Assembly: GCA_023974075.1 (NCBI GenBank)
Contig: CM043799.1
Location: 9,263,250-9,327,249 of the forward strand
DNA from: Chaenocephalus aceratus
Lineage: Eukaryota > Chordata > Actinopteri > Perciformes > Channichthyidae
Direction of reading: 5' to 3'
DNA: 64,000 nucleotides
Shown here: piece after piece, positions 1 through 11,618 of the stretch
How the letters are laid out: every line of letters starts with the position of its first letter
How positions within the stretch are numbered: the first letter of the stretch is position 1
Translations under genes and position numbers: made by a program
Notes under the pieces: model-generated
What the model saw: only the letters and a program-made list of their open reading frames with translations
Database searches by the model: none
What the model was told of the DNA's origin: nothing

Positions 1-506
1 ACCACACAGCGTTTTCTTTACAATGGTTTCTAATAATAACAGAGCCATAAAATGGAGCCATTGAGAAATTACCCAGTGTCTTTCCGCTGAGCGCCTCCGA
101 GACATTTTTGTCCGGCCACTCTAAGCACTTTACGTTCAGAACGCACTCGTGACAACACTGTACAAATTCAAGGAGAAGCTTCTGTTTGTGACGTTCACGC
201 AGAAACGACCAAAGACTGAAAGGCCTGTTTGTTTGAACAGATAGGACCTGGATGTTGCCAACGGTGACTGCTCTACTTTTATCTCTGTAGCAGTGCAGCT
301 TAGTCCTACAAAGAGTGAGAGCAAGCATCCTCTGGTTGGTGTTCATGGTGAAAATACGAGTAGAGGGTAGCCCAACTTGATAGATACAAGGCATGGGGCG
401 AAGCTAATCCCGTCTACGGAACATTAAACACATTTCTTTATTTATATTTATGCCAGAAAAAGTGGATAAAGGGCCTAAACTGAACCCTTCCTTCTTCGTT
501 CCTCAG

Positions 507-723
507 GCTCATCTCCTGGACAGGGCGTAAGATCGACCCGGTGGGTGTGGACTACATCCTGCAGAAACTGGGCTTCCACCACGCCCGGACTACAATTCCC
601 AAGTGGCTGCAGAGGGGGGTGATGGACCCGCTGGACAAGGTGCTGTCGGTGCTCATCAAGAAGCTGGGCACCGCGCTGCAGGACGAAAAGGACAAGAAGG
701 GGCGGGACAAGGAGGAGCACTGA
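507..723 (+). CDS. Terminal coding exon of an unidentified gene
   Basis: Seen: a polypyrimidine tract ending in CAG at 504-506 precedes an open frame of 71 complete codons plus one leading base, closed by TGA at 721-723. The peptide begins LISWTGRKIDPVGVDYILQK and continues through a tryptophan- and leucine-rich stretch that looks amphipathic. It ends in a highly charged tail, KDKKGRDKEEH. No zinc finger, transmembrane segment or catalytic motif is obvious. The region is GC-rich compared with its flanks, and a long AT-rich 3' UTR with poly(A) signals follows. These points support a genuine last exon entered in phase 1. I do not recognise the family. Upstream exons lie outside the window. The gene runs in the same direction as sntg2, some 44 kb downstream. 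Confidence 0.75.
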
Positions 724-1370
724 GGAACTGTCACTCACTGAAGTCACTACACACTGGATCACAAAGGCCACTACTGTACAACCCATTTTAACAGCCTGTG
801 AATTTCAGCTCAGTTGTTTACGTGGTCTGTGCCACTAAGCGGCTCAGACTGAAGCGTTTTGCACCAATGTCGTTTTCTGTATATTTTGAACAAAGTAGAT
901 GGAGTTATTCGCCTGCTTTAATGGTAAAACCCCTGCCTCTTTTACCTGTTGTAAATGACCTTACTGATGAAATCGCTTGAAAGTTTATTTTAAAGCTTAC
1001 CACTATTTCATGAGAAATGATTTCTTATACCATTGCCTTTTCTTTGTTTCCCATGGAACACATGGTAGATATGCTTTATGTATTTTATAGTGTAGTTTTA
1101 AGATATTTAAGAACAGTTCAGTGACCGTGTTCTTGATTTTTTTTTTTTTTTTATGTGAACAAATAAATACTGAGGTTACAGCACATGATTAGCGCAGTCA
1201 TCACTATTTATGGGTATGTGAAATGTCTTTAACATGTATGAGCTTGGTGTGTCAAGCTTTTGTTTGTCCTTTTTTTAAATCCATACAGTAGAACCAGTGT
1301 ATATAATTAAGTTTCTTAAATATGTTGATTTCCTAACTTAATAAAATATTGCCATTCAATTTTAAACGAG
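724..1370 (+). other. 3' UTR with two poly(A) signals
   Basis: AT-rich sequence follows the stop codon. AATAAA hexamers lie at 1162-1167 and 1340-1345, so at least two cleavage sites are possible, and the UTR would end near 1185 or 1365. A poly(T) run sits at about 1139-1152. Confidence 0.6.
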
Positions 1371-1544
1371 GCTCTGGTCTGAATCATTGAAAAATGCCTT
1401 GGGCCAGCATTTTACTGGGATATAGTTTGTAAGTCAAGGCAGAAAATCATTGATATTGTTTAATTCTGCTTTATTTTATTTTATTAAAATACATTGACAT
1501 AAAGTTGGGTAGTGATGATGTTTTTTCTAGGACGACCAAGAAGT

Positions 1545-2150
1545 TAAAGGTCCCATGTCATGCTTTTCCGGTTATTACCCGTCCCCTTGTGTATTACGAA
1601 GGTTTCTCTGCATGTAAACGGTCTGCAAAGTCAAAACCCTCAAAGTACACCCTGTAGCGAGTAAAACTCTAACACAGGGGGGGTTGCGGGTGCTAGTGGA
1701 GCCTCGCAGATGGGGGGCTGCAGCACCCCCCTTCCCGTGTGCATTCGCAATGTCTAGCTGTCTCGCAGACCCCACGCAGCAAGCAGGAAATGAACCCAGC
1801 TCACACTGTCCGCTCCTCGCAGCAGCGAGCCGTGCAACGTCCCGCCAACACGGCACCCAGACCCCACGCAGCATTCTCATCTGTTTGTTCTTACTGGGGT
1901 CATTTTCTGGTTGCCAACGCCATTGTAACACATAATCACTGATGTTCCGCTGTAACGGTGGTAGACCATAGTGGTAGACTCATCAGAACAGAGTGGGCGA
2001 GCTGACCAATCAGAGCACAGTGGGCTCACAGGGAGGGGGGGGCAGGAGCTCCAACAAGCCGTGTAGGACAGAGAGTGAATACACATACTATACAGAGATG
2101 CTATGAGAAACCAATGTGAGTTTGGAACTTTGAACAATATAAATCTATTT
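1545..2150. repeat. Unclassified interspersed repeat, possibly a non-autonomous DNA element
   Basis: The segment opens with AAAGGTCCCATGTCATGC and ends near TTTAGTAGACCTCAAAAA, a weak inverted match at the ends (AGGTC / GACCT). The interior has a block around GACCAATCAGAGCACAGTGG that I recall as recurrent in fish genomes. Short ORFs on both strands show no domain. The ends and class are uncertain. Confidence 0.35.
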
Positions 2151-2219
2151 TAGTAGACCTCAAAAATTTTATTATGATCAGTAGAAATGGCCATGACATG
2201 CCATTAACATTGCAACGGC

Positions 2220-2420
2220 TCCCTCAATAAAAAGCAATGGGATTGTTCCATTTTTGAATATTGCAGAAAAAAAGTCCATCTGTGGCAAACTCATGTTTAT
2301 AATTCTTAAAGGTTTTGTTAAGCAGGATAATCTCCCCATATTAACAAGACTTTTATGATTGTTGAAGCGCAAATGCAACTGCCAGAAGTAAAAAGCTAGC
2401 GCTAGGCTATAAACGACTTA
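2220..2420 (+). repeat. Unclassified dispersed repeat, copy A
   Basis: This copy shares AAAAAGCAATGGGAT, TCTGTGGCAAAC and TTTTGTTAAGCAGGATAA, in the same order, with copy B (reverse, about 17880-18060) and in part with copy C (about 42905-43060). The class is unknown. The 3' side runs into a 48-bp imperfect direct repeat (about 2386-2433 and 2534-2581). Confidence 0.4.
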
Positions 2421-2639
2421 CATCTTAGTCGCTAAAATGACTGCATTTTCGGAGTGATGATGTTTATGAATCTCATTTAGTTTCTTGTTGGCAACTGCCA
2501 TTTTTACGACACATAGAAGCTTCTGACATCCCAAGTAAAAAGCTAACGTGAGGCTATAAACAAAAAACATCATGGTCGCACCGCTAAGCTAATGGCGGCT
2601 ACTGTTTGGCGTAATGATGTTGTTAGCAACCGCTAGCAA

Positions 2640-4150
2640 CCTAGATGCTTAAGAAATGCAACAGTGGGGTATTTACCAATGTACTTAATGATGTAGAACA
2701 AAACTTGAGCGTTGGTGGTATTCAGAGATCTTATTTTGGGAATCTAACCCAAAGATATTTTATAAAATCTTTGACTTCAAAACATGCTAAGCTCTATTAT
2801 GGAGGAACAACATTAAATCAGCTTTTCATGAAATGTAATTTCCATAGGTGGTGCTCTTTCTGTTATCTTAAAGCAGTTTGCCTTTTACCGCTCGTTAAAA
2901 TCCATTACTTTAGGTGGGAAGGATTTTTCCCTGAAAAAACTTAAATGTAACTTTAATCAACTGGGAATGGGTTATGTTCCTTCAAAGTGTCCCATATTGT
3001 TAGAATCAAAGCTCTTAATGGCGTCACATTTATTTTCTTCAGGCAGTAATTTCTTTTTCTTTTTAGGTCAATTAATGAGCACATGTGGAAAGATGTATCC
3101 GTTTCTTCCCATGTTTGCCGGAATACTTTGCCCCCCTGCTCCAAATCCATAAATGCCTGCTGTGCTCACCACGGGGTTTTGTTATTACAGAACTCTCTTT
3201 GAGTGTAAGACTCCCCCTCCCAGCGCTAATCTCTTCCACTATGATATCCCCCCTCACCGTTAGCATTTTCATCTTTTGGTTCCATGCCATGGTTTTGCAT
3301 TTTTGATGGTGCGTTGGCGTGTGAAGGGGAGCGGGGGCACTGTGGAGGGAAGAAAACAGCGGGCTTCCTCTGTAATGTCTGCTGTGAGATTACAGCAGTG
3401 TCGCTTGAGGAAAGCCAGACAGCTCAGTGTGAGCACACTTACATCTGTTTCCTGATGCTAGGGCCGGACCTTATTTGCGATTTTTATTCCGCTTGCTGCA
3501 CACGATTTCCTTTGAAGTCACTTGTATTTTACATATTCCGTACACCGCTTTTCTTTTATTTATTTCACTTCACAGAGCTACACTGTATACATATTAACAT
3601 GGAGGCCGAGTGAGTGACCAGCAGATGGAGTCAAAAGCCAGTCGTCCCAGTGTGAACTCCTCCTTAATGTCTCTCTCTTTGCTTTACTGTCCACAGCCTG
3701 CATTTCAAAAGAGAAACAGAATAGAAATCATGAAGAATTGATGAAGTGGCCAGAGATGTCAAACAAATCTGTTGCCTTAGGCCGGCAAGTAAAAGAAAAG
3801 TGGCATTAATCAATAGTGATCGGCATATATAGAAAGTCCTTTAATGCGAAGAATGTTGAAAATAGAAAAGTTTAAATATGCATATGCTGGAAAAAGTATA
3901 TTTTACTCCAGAATACAGAACTTTTTTTTATATTAAGGGTTTAAAGCTTTGAAGTGAACCAGATACAGATAACAGTTGAGCTTTTGACAGGTTATTATAT
4001 GCAGTTTTAGGAAAATGCATCGTCTCATTCCAGAATAAGTCCTCATTAGATGACAGTAGAAACCGAACAGAGATAATATCATTAGAAATGTTGGTCAAAG
4101 AGGTTTGGAAACGTCAGCCTACATTTATACAGTATATTAACTGTTATTTA
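2640..4150. other. Intergenic, nothing identified
   Basis: Short ORFs on both strands (the longest about 109 codons at 3284-3613) have no recognisable domain, no splice context and no codon bias that I could see. The sequence is mostly AT-rich single-copy-looking DNA. Confidence 0.4.
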
Positions 4151-4332
4151 GGCTTACAGGGGCGGACTGGGGGGAAAAAGTGGCCCAGGGATTAATTGAC
4201 AGACAGGCCCACTTAATGCGCGGCATGTATCGGCCGGCCGGCGACGAAAGTATGTTACTTAACAAAAAACCCTATGCATTTTATGTTATTTTGGACAATA
4301 ATTCATATAGTAATCACATTACCTGAGCCCTT

Positions 4333-5040
4333 AGCCGCGTTCACACTGCGGTACTTTTCCCACAAAGGTTCATGCGAACTTAGTTCATGCGAACTCTTTA
4401 GTTCATGCGAACTCTTTAGTTCGCATGAACTAAGTACAGATCGCGTTCACACCAGAAAAAGTCCCTGGGGGTGGATTAGGCAAATGAAGCCGCTGACGTC
4501 ACTTCTTCTTCTTCTGCTGTGGGTTTACTGGCAGGCCGCAACCCACTTCACGGCGTATACTGCCACCCAAAGTCCCCGGCCGGAAGTCCCGGAGTTGGGG
4601 ACTGGCTCCAGTAGAAGCTGCTGGGACTCCCAGCAGCTTCTACTGAAGCCTTCCGAGTAAATCGCCAGAACGCCGACACCTCCTCATCTCCACCGCTCCC
4701 ATGTTTTATTTTGTGTTGCCATAAGTTAGTCTCTGCGTTTCTGCGCTGGGCTAATGCTAATGCTAATAATGCTAATGCGAGGATAATAAAATGGCGGCTT
4801 CACAAAACTTTTTGGGAGTTTTACGTGGCGTGGTTTGCAATTCGCCCAGCCAATCAGGAATATAGCTCTTTTCTCAAAAAAGAGCCGCTCGAAAGTCCCT
4901 GCTCTCTAGCAGGGACTTTCGAGGGGGTAAAAAGGTTCGCATGAACTACTTTTAGTACCGGCTCTTTTTGGTGTGAACGCGATCATGAACTAAGTTCGCA
5001 TGAACCTTTGTGGGAAAAGTACCGCAGTGTGAACGCGGCT
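4333..5040. mobile_element. PIF/Harbinger-type MITE with long terminal inverted repeats
   Basis: The ends AGCCGCGTTCACACTGCGGT and its exact reverse complement lie at 4333-4352 and 5021-5040, and the inverted similarity continues through the GTTCATGCGAACT motifs. The flanking 3-bp duplication is CTT (4330-4332 and 5041-5043). The reverse copy of the host element near 41592 still has the uninterrupted target, a single CTT, so the insertion is directly demonstrated. The 3-bp duplication fits PIF/Harbinger. No transposase is encoded. Two further perfect hairpins lie inside (4609-4645 and 4888-4923). Confidence 0.8.
4609..4645. repeat. Perfect 18-bp-arm inverted repeat inside the MITE
   Basis: CAGTAGAAGCTGCTGGGA is followed by one base and then its exact reverse complement. 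A second hairpin with 16-bp arms (CTCGAAAGTCCCTGCT) and a 4-base loop is at 4888-4923. Confidence 0.9.
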
Positions 5041-5348
5041 CTTGAGTTGCCTAGAGAAAAATAGTTACGGTATATATTTAGTGATTTTAATGTTAACAGA
5101 TCATTGATGCAATCACATTTTGACCCAATTTGCCTGACTTGACACATGGAATAAAACATGGGCGTAGGAAGCACCCTCAATGTGGGTGAGACAATTTAAC
5201 AGGGGGTGTAGGCAGGTGGTGGACCTCACCTCCTCTAGGGGGGTCCGGGGGCAAGCTCCCCCGGGAAGATTTTTTTTTTTTTAAATGTTGAAGTTAAATG
5301 CATCAATCTGGTCCATTTTGAGAGCAAAATTAGGGACTAAATCTATGG

Positions 5349-5695
5349 CAGTCAGTAGGGGCTTGGACTGTGAGCCGTAGGGTCGCCGGTTCAAGTCCTC
5401 GACCAGACCTATTTGGAGTGTGGACTTCTACTTGGAGAGGTCCCAGTTCACCTCCTGCCGTGATGCGCTTGAGCAAGGCACCGGACATCCCCCTTCCCCC
5501 CTCACTCCCATTGCTCCGCGGGCGCTGCACAATAGCTGCCCACTGCTCCTAGTACTAGACTCCTGGTACTAGGATGGGTTAAAAGCAGAGAACACATTTC
5601 ACTGTGTGTGCTGTGTGCTCTGCATGTGTGACCATTAAAGAGGGTTTCATCCCTCCCAATTCTTCTTCTTCTTCTTCTTCTTCTTCTTCTTCTTC
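5349..5695 (+). mobile_element. tRNA-derived SINE with (TTC)n tail
   Basis: The head carries an A-box-like block (TGGCAGTCAGTAGG, from 5346) and, about 40 bases on, a B-box GGTTCAAGTCC at about 5389-5399, the layout of a pol III internal promoter. The body includes GAGCAAGGCACCGG. The 3' end is a (TTC)n run at 5659-5695. The corresponding position in the other host copy (about 41345-41360) lacks the insert, although about ten target bases differ or were lost. It is not a functional tRNA gene, since no cloverleaf acceptor pairing is present. Confidence 0.7.
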
Positions 5696-6393
5696 AACAC
5701 CCATATAAAACAGAACTGTAATCAGATTAACTTTTTCTTTCATCATTTATTTGAACAGCAAGTGGAGGCAAAAGTGACTGCACCCAAAACAATAAACCTG
5801 CTAGCTAACTAGCCTAAACTCAGTAACAGAATGTGGGCAACACGATCTTCTCCACAGCCGCGCGACCTCTGAGTCAGACATCACTTCCCCCTTTTCTATC
5901 CTACGGGTACAGCTGTACAGCCACTCCCCCTGAACCCTGTTGTAACAACATAATACACTTTTTGGGGATGCAGCTTGGGATGTGAGGACATGGCTTAGAA
6001 CGGGCGTGTCCTGCCAGTGTTGGCAGGACATGAATTAAAATGTCGAACTCAGACTTCATTTTAAGGACATTTCGGCCAGGGGTGTAGAGCTATATTTGTT
6101 TAAGCACCGGATTGGCAAAACAGGAGAGTGTGTGTACACCAGTCTGCCTTGATCTATGTATTCATGTCTGTGACTCTCACAGTATCTGCTGCCCGCAGCT
6201 GTTTTATAGAAGGAAAACCTCCTTCACTTCATGAAATCTCTGCAGCACCAGGAGGCAGCGGGAGGGTTAACTCAGCCTCTGAGAAGAGGAGCGCGCACCG
6301 CCTTTCACGCACCGCCTTCACTGTGTTTACCTTCAGAATCATTAGAAAGGCTAAGAGCGGTGTGGCTGATGTGTTTTAACCACACACACCTCT

Positions 6394-6413
6394 ACACACA
6401 CACACACACACAC
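6394..6413. repeat. (AC)n microsatellite
   Basis: About ten AC units lie inside the hAT-like element, with a second short CA run just upstream at about 6380-6389. Confidence 0.85.
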
Positions 6414-6952
6414 GATTTAAACGCAGACTTTTGTTCCTCCATGTTACGTTGTTATTGTTTCACTGAGCGGACCCGCACGTTTTTTTCAAACGCTCCCCTT
6501 TTTGGTCCATCTGTGCGGTTTTGTGCGCTGTGATGATTCGGCTGTACCTTTAGTAATGAATATTAAATGTTGTGAGGAAATCTTTCCACCAATAATTCCA
6601 ATAAGTAATCCAAAATGTATTCACTTCAGGTTTACGAAAGTAACTGTAATCAGATTACTCATTTTTCAAATGTAACGCGAGCTGAATACAGTTACTTGAT
6701 TTTTGTATTTTGATTACGTAACACCGTTACATGTATTCCGTTACAACCCAACCCTGGCCACACCCCACTGGGCTGGGCTGGGCCGGAACACTTACAAATG
6801 TGGGCCGGTAGGATTTAGGTAAGCAAAAAAAAAAAGGGAGTGGCCGGAACACTTACAAATGTGCACCGGCAAAAGTGTACAAATGTACACACAGCACCGG
6901 CCCACCGGGGAAACTCCCGGTATTCCCAATGGCCAGTCTGCCCCTGGGCTTA

Positions 6953-7367
6953 CATAATTAGACAAAAAAGAAATCTCACAAAAATAGCCCCATAAAAATG
7001 TTTTCAGTGCCACCTTCTATAAAGTGTCCTTAATGTGTGTAACTTATTCAATAAGATACATTGATTTACTAATGGTTAATAAATAATGGTTAATGAATCA
7101 TTTTTATAATTTGAAAAAGTGCTAAATTACAGTCAGGCAACGGTCAGCTTATTTTAGCTTAGAATAGCTTAGCATAAAGACTTGAGAAAACAGTTTGCCT
7201 GACCAAAGCTTGCTAATTAACACGATGCGTCTTGTTGGAATGATTTATGCAAAAAGTGTAAACTCATTCGAGTAAATCCACATGCTGGTAGTTGGGTCTT
7301 TACCTTCAAACAGAAAAAGGCTAGCTTTTAGCTAGCTAACTGGCTCCTGGCCGCCTTATAGCCGATT
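6953..7367. repeat. AT-rich stretch with a fish dispersed-repeat motif
   Basis: The motif AGCTTAGCATAAAGACT occurs at about 7166-7182. The same motif forms the inverted ends of the composite repeat at 58503-60066. Nothing else is identifiable here. Confidence 0.35.
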
Positions 7368-9960
7368 TAACCTCCAGACGGGGAAGATAGACAAACTAAC
7401 ATCTCTGTTAACCGCCTTTGCTTTCTCACTGTCTCCGTCCCCACCAACTCATAAAGCTGGCAATGTCCTTGATCTCATATTCTCCAGGAACAGCACTACT
7501 TCTAACCTCTCTGAAAACCCTCTCCACACATCCGATCACTTCTTCATTTCATTCTCTCTACCCCTTTCCAAACATAACAAACTAATCTCTTCTCATCCTG
7601 CACCTGTCCGCCGTAACCTCCGTTCCCTCTCCCCCTCTACCTTTGCCTCATCGGTGCTCTCAGCCCTCCCTTCCTCTGACTCGTTCCAACTCCTGCCTCC
7701 AAACTCTGCTGCAGAAACTCTCCTCTCTACTCTCTCTCATCCTCTCTGGACTCTCTCTGTCCTCTCACATCTCGGCAGGCTCGTCAGTCCCCTCCTGCTC
7801 CCTGGCTAAATGACGCACTGCGTGCTAATAGAACCGTCCTTAGGGCAGCAGAGCGGAAACGGTGGAAATCCAAACACCGTGACGACCTCCTAACCTATCA
7901 GGCTCTCCTCTCCTCTTTCTCTGCTTCGATCTCTCAGGCAAAAAGCACTTTCTTTCAAGATAAGATCCAATCTTCCTATTCCAATCCTAAAAAAACTATT
8001 TTCCATCTTCTCCACCCTCTTGGACCCTCCCAAAGCCCCTCCCCCCCCTCACTTCTGTCAAGCGACTTTGTTAACCACTTTGAAAAAAAGGTTGATGATA
8101 TTCGCTCTTCTTTTTCTGACTCACCTTTACTCACCGATGGGTCACCAGACCCTCCTTCCACCCGCACACTAACCTCCTTTTCCCCTCTCTCGCCAAGTGA
8201 GGTTCTTACCCTCATTACCTCTGCCCGCCCTACCACCCTCTGGACCCTATCCCTTCAAACCTCCTTCAGACTAACGCTCCTGATATTCTACCATTTCTCA
8301 CCCATTTCATCAACACTTCTCTAACTTCTGGTCACTTTCCAAACAGTCTCAAGGAGGCAAGAGTAAACCCTCTCCTAAAGAAACCCACTCTCAACCCGTC
8401 TGATGTTATAAACTACAGGCCTGTCTCTCTACTCCCGTTCCTTTCTAAAACACTTGAACGCGCTGTCTTTAAACAACTCTCCTGCTATCTCCATCAGAAC
8501 AACCTTCTGGATCCGCACCAGTCTGGTTTCAAGGCAGGTCACTCCACAGAAACTGCTCTCATTGCTGTCACTGATGAACTGCACACTGCCAAAGCAGCAT
8601 CCCTCTCCTCTGTCATCATCCTTTTGGACCTGTCTGCTGCATTCGACACGGTGAACCATCAGGTCCTCCTTCGCACTCTCCAAGAACTTGGAGTTTCAGG
8701 CTCTGCACTTTCCCTCCTCACCTCATACCTCAATGACCGTCCCTACAGGGTAACTTGGAGAGGGTCCGAGTCCGACCCTTGTCAATTAACTACAGGGGTC
8801 CCTCAGGGCTCTGTTCTTGGTCCCCTCCTCTTCTCCTTGTACACAAACTCGCTCGGATCTGTCATTAGCCCGCATGGTTTTTCATACCACTGCTACGCTG
8901 ACGACACCCAATTAATTCTGTCCTTTCCCCGCTCTGAGACCCAGGTCGTCGCACGCATCTCTGCTTGTCTAGCTGACATCTCTCAGTGGATGTCCGCTCA
9001 TCAACTCAAGCTCAACCTTGACAAGACTGAACTGCTTTTCCTTCCGGGAAAAGATTGTCCCACTCTTGACCTATCAACATCGGCACCTCTGTTGTTTCCC
9101 CGACCCAGACTGCAAGGAATCTGGGTGTGATCCTAGATAACAACCTGTCCTTCACTGCAAACATCGCTGCTACAACCCGTTGCTGCAGATACACGCTTTA
9201 CAACATCAGGAGGATACGTCCCCAGCTGACCCAGAAAGCGACGCAGGTTCTGGTCCAGGCTCTCGTCACCTCACGCCTAGACTACTGCAACTCCCTCCTG
9301 GCTGGTCTACCTGCATGTGCCATCCGACCTCTGCAGCTCATCCAGAATGCAGCGGCTCGTCTGGTCTTCAACCTTCCTAAATTTTCCCACACCACGCCGC
9401 TCCTCCGCTCCCTCCACTGGCTTCCAGTAACTGCTAGAATTCACTTCAAGACACTGGTACTTGCGTACCATGCTGCGAATGGATCTGGCCCTTCCTACAT
9501 CCAGGACATGGTTAAACCGTACACCCCAGCACGTGCACTACGCTCTGCATCAGCCAAACGACTCGCTGCACCCTCGCTGCGAGGGGGACCCAAGTTCCCA
9601 TCAGCAAAACCACGTGGGTTTGCTATCCTGGCTCCAAAATGGTGGAATGAGCTCCCCATTGACATCAGGACAGCAGAAAGCTTACACACCTTCCAGCGCA
9701 GACTGAAAACTCATCTCTTTCGACTCCACCTCGAGCGATAGAATTACTAACAAAGAACTGCTAACAGAGCACTTATATACTAATAAAGGACTGGCTTATC
9801 TATAGCCAGTTGAGTAGCACTTGAAATGCTTGGCTCTATGAAACCTGATGTACTTATATGATTCTATTTTCTTCAAGGTTGTGTCTTCCTGGTCGAATGT
9901 ACTTATTGTAAGTCGCTTTGGATAAAAGCGTCACCTAAATGCAATGTAATGTAATGTAAT
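7368..9960 (+). mobile_element. L2-type LINE, 5'-truncated
   Basis: The element starts at the end of the endonuclease domain (a frame reading FNLQTGK at about 7370), runs through the linker and reverse transcriptase, and ends in the 3' motif GTAAGTCGCTTTGGATAAAA followed by a short ATGTA/TGTAA repeat at about 9940-9961. This 3' motif is typical of vertebrate and fish L2 elements. The left boundary is the 5' truncation point and is approximate. Confidence 0.8.
7377..9741 (+). pseudogene. LINE endonuclease-linker/reverse transcriptase ORF2, frameshifted
   Basis: The product would be the L2 ORF2 protein, which nicks target DNA and copies the LINE RNA. The C-terminal end of the endonuclease (NVLDLIFSRN, then SDHFFISFSL) is in one frame from about 7377. 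The reverse transcriptase follows, with INYRPVSLLP, LLDLSAAFDTVNH, GVPQGSVLGPLL and the catalytic YADD at about 8894-8905. The C-terminal LVTSRLDYCNSLLAG and SLHWLPV blocks end with a stop at 9739-9741. Frame breaks lie near 8235 and near 9110, so the reading frame is not continuous and the copy is dead. The N-terminal part of the endonuclease is missing. Confidence 0.8.
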
Positions 9961-10136
9961 TTATCTGATGGATAGGAAAGTGCTGTTGTTTTACATTTCA
10001 ACTATAGGCAAGAAAGCAACATAATTGTAGTTCCCATACTTTTACATTTCAAACTTGAAACTAAATAACTTATTTGAAAAACCCAATGTTTATTTATTTA
10101 ACTGCATTTGTATTCTGCCTAAACTATTTTAATTAG

Positions 10137-10181
10137 ACTACAACATATGATCACTTCTAGAAAGTGATCATATGTTGTAGT
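10137..10181. repeat. Perfect 20-bp-arm hairpin
   Basis: ACTACAACATATGATCACTT, a 5-base loop (CTAGA), then the exact reverse complement. It lies between the L2 tail and a stretch of coding-like remnants on the minus strand. It could be the junction of an inverted duplication or an element end. Confidence 0.9.
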
Positions 10182-11080
10182 GTTTCCTCATTTTCGGATC
10201 ATGTGTTGAAAGCCAATAACTTTGAGGCTCTGAAATAACCCCATGCTTATCTTCAGCATATAGTAAAGATTTAGAACTACCATCAAGAAACTTGTAATTG
10301 AAATCATTGAACCACCAGTGATTTCCTTTTTTATTGTTGTCAATTTTTTGCTCTGAAATTATTACCATTTCTAATATATTTATCACTGGAATTGCTTGAT
10401 AATGGAATGGCTTTTTAGAAAGGAGTCTCAGTTTCAAATATGTTTCTAATCATCACCCCGCAATGGAAACCCTAATGATGGATAGAAAGAGCAAATACAT
10501 GCTTCCCTTAAGAATATTCAAACCTCTTCAAGTCTGTCTTCTAAGCCTTGCCCTACAGAAAAAATGTGCCCATACGGGACAATAAAGGCCTTGAATACCA
10601 CAGAGCGCTGTTATGATGTACAGCTATTAAACTGCCTTGATACAAATGAGCAGATTGAGATTTGAGCCACACTTTGATTGACTTTCTAATAGCTTGTTCC
10701 ACTTCATCAGCTTCATCTTGATTTAATAATTTGGTGTAACGATATGGCTGAAGAGTTGAAAGGAAGAAGCTGGTAGTTCGAATAATAGAATCAGAATGTT
10801 CTGTTCCTTGAGTCTATGCTTGGGATGTGAAACGCTGCCACACAGAATAACTTAGTCTTCTCTCGCTTGGTGGTGACCTCCCTATCTGAACCCCCCCACC
10901 ATGAACAGCTGCCATATCTGCTGCAGCCCTCTCATGTTAGCTTCAATGTGGAGCTTCTTTACCAATGCCAAGGTAGCAGGATCGATCTCATGTGTGTCCA
11001 CCAGCCAGCAGTTTGAAGGCTGTCTGTTCCTGTGGAGATAATGCCTGCCAGTCTTTACTCAGGGAAATGCAGAAACATTT
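10168..11080 (-). pseudogene. Unidentified coding-like remnants, minus strand
   Basis: Three minus-strand segments read like degraded protein. One is from about 11060 to 10885 (SLSKDWQALSPQEQTAFKLL, then after a frame change EIDPATLALVKKLHIEAN). Another is around 10720-10550 (DEADEVEQAIRKSIKVWLKS). The third is an 89-codon open frame at 10168-10437 (includes NHWWFNDFNYKFLDGSS). The first two look more protein-like than chance translation by amino-acid pattern, but stops and frame changes separate the pieces. I could not assign a family. They may come from one decayed gene or transposase, or may be unrelated. Confidence 0.3.
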
Positions 11081-11618
11081 AAACTAAGAATTATCACCCT
11101 TGCAGTTAACGTCTTTTAGCTCTTTTTTTGGCTTTTACTACCTGCAAATTAAAAAATCAATCACAAAAAAAAAAATATATATATATATAGCCTAATACCA
11201 TCAGTTAAAAGTTTGCTTAATTTGACCCTTGAAACTAAGGCTGCGGCCACACGAGGACGAAAACGGCTAAACGCATAGGATTAACGCAAACGCAATTGCA
11301 AACAAGCTTCCGTCCACACGCAATAGTTATCCGGATAGTAGGGGTGTAACGGTACACGTACCGTACCGAATTATTCGGTACGGCCTTCGGTTCGGTACAC
11401 GTGTGTACCGAAGTGTACCGAACGCATATAACGTTAAACGTAAAAAAATGAGAACGTGAACAACTTCTTGGAAGCATTCTCAGGTGCTGCGTCGCAGCAT
11501 TCAGAGTAATTTGCTCCCATTGTGATCAACGCGTCATAGAGCGAGCAAGTCATTTCATTGGACGAGCTGGTCAGAGGGATGCGTTCAAATGTTGTCAGTA
11601 ATTTGAGGAACTGTCGAA

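Larger units (their letters stand above)
4157..6946 (+). mobile_element. hAT-like non-autonomous element, copy 1, with nested insertions
   Basis: The ends are inverted: CAGGGGCGGACTGG at 4157-4170 and CCAGTCTGCCCCTG at 6933-6946. The direct flank GGCTTA occurs at 4151-4156 and 6947-6952, 6 bp instead of the 8 bp usual for hAT. The second copy (23664-41736) has an exact 8-bp duplication, which places the family in hAT. No transposase coding is visible. Compared with the second copy, this one carries a MITE at 4333-5040, a SINE at 5349-5695 and about 90 extra bases near 5196-5280. A block at about 6590-6765 (repeated GTAACG/CGTTAC motifs, ending AACCCAACCCTGG) may be one end of yet another element. 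The + orientation is arbitrary. Confidence 0.75.

Noticed and set aside
5349..5410. Possible tRNA gene
   Set aside because: The A- and B-box-like blocks lie in a longer retroposon with a (TTC)n tail, and no acceptor stem pairs. It is a SINE head.
6590..6765. Separate nested hAT in copy 1
   Set aside because: Only one end-like sequence is visible; without the other end or a duplication I left it as a remark in the host entry.
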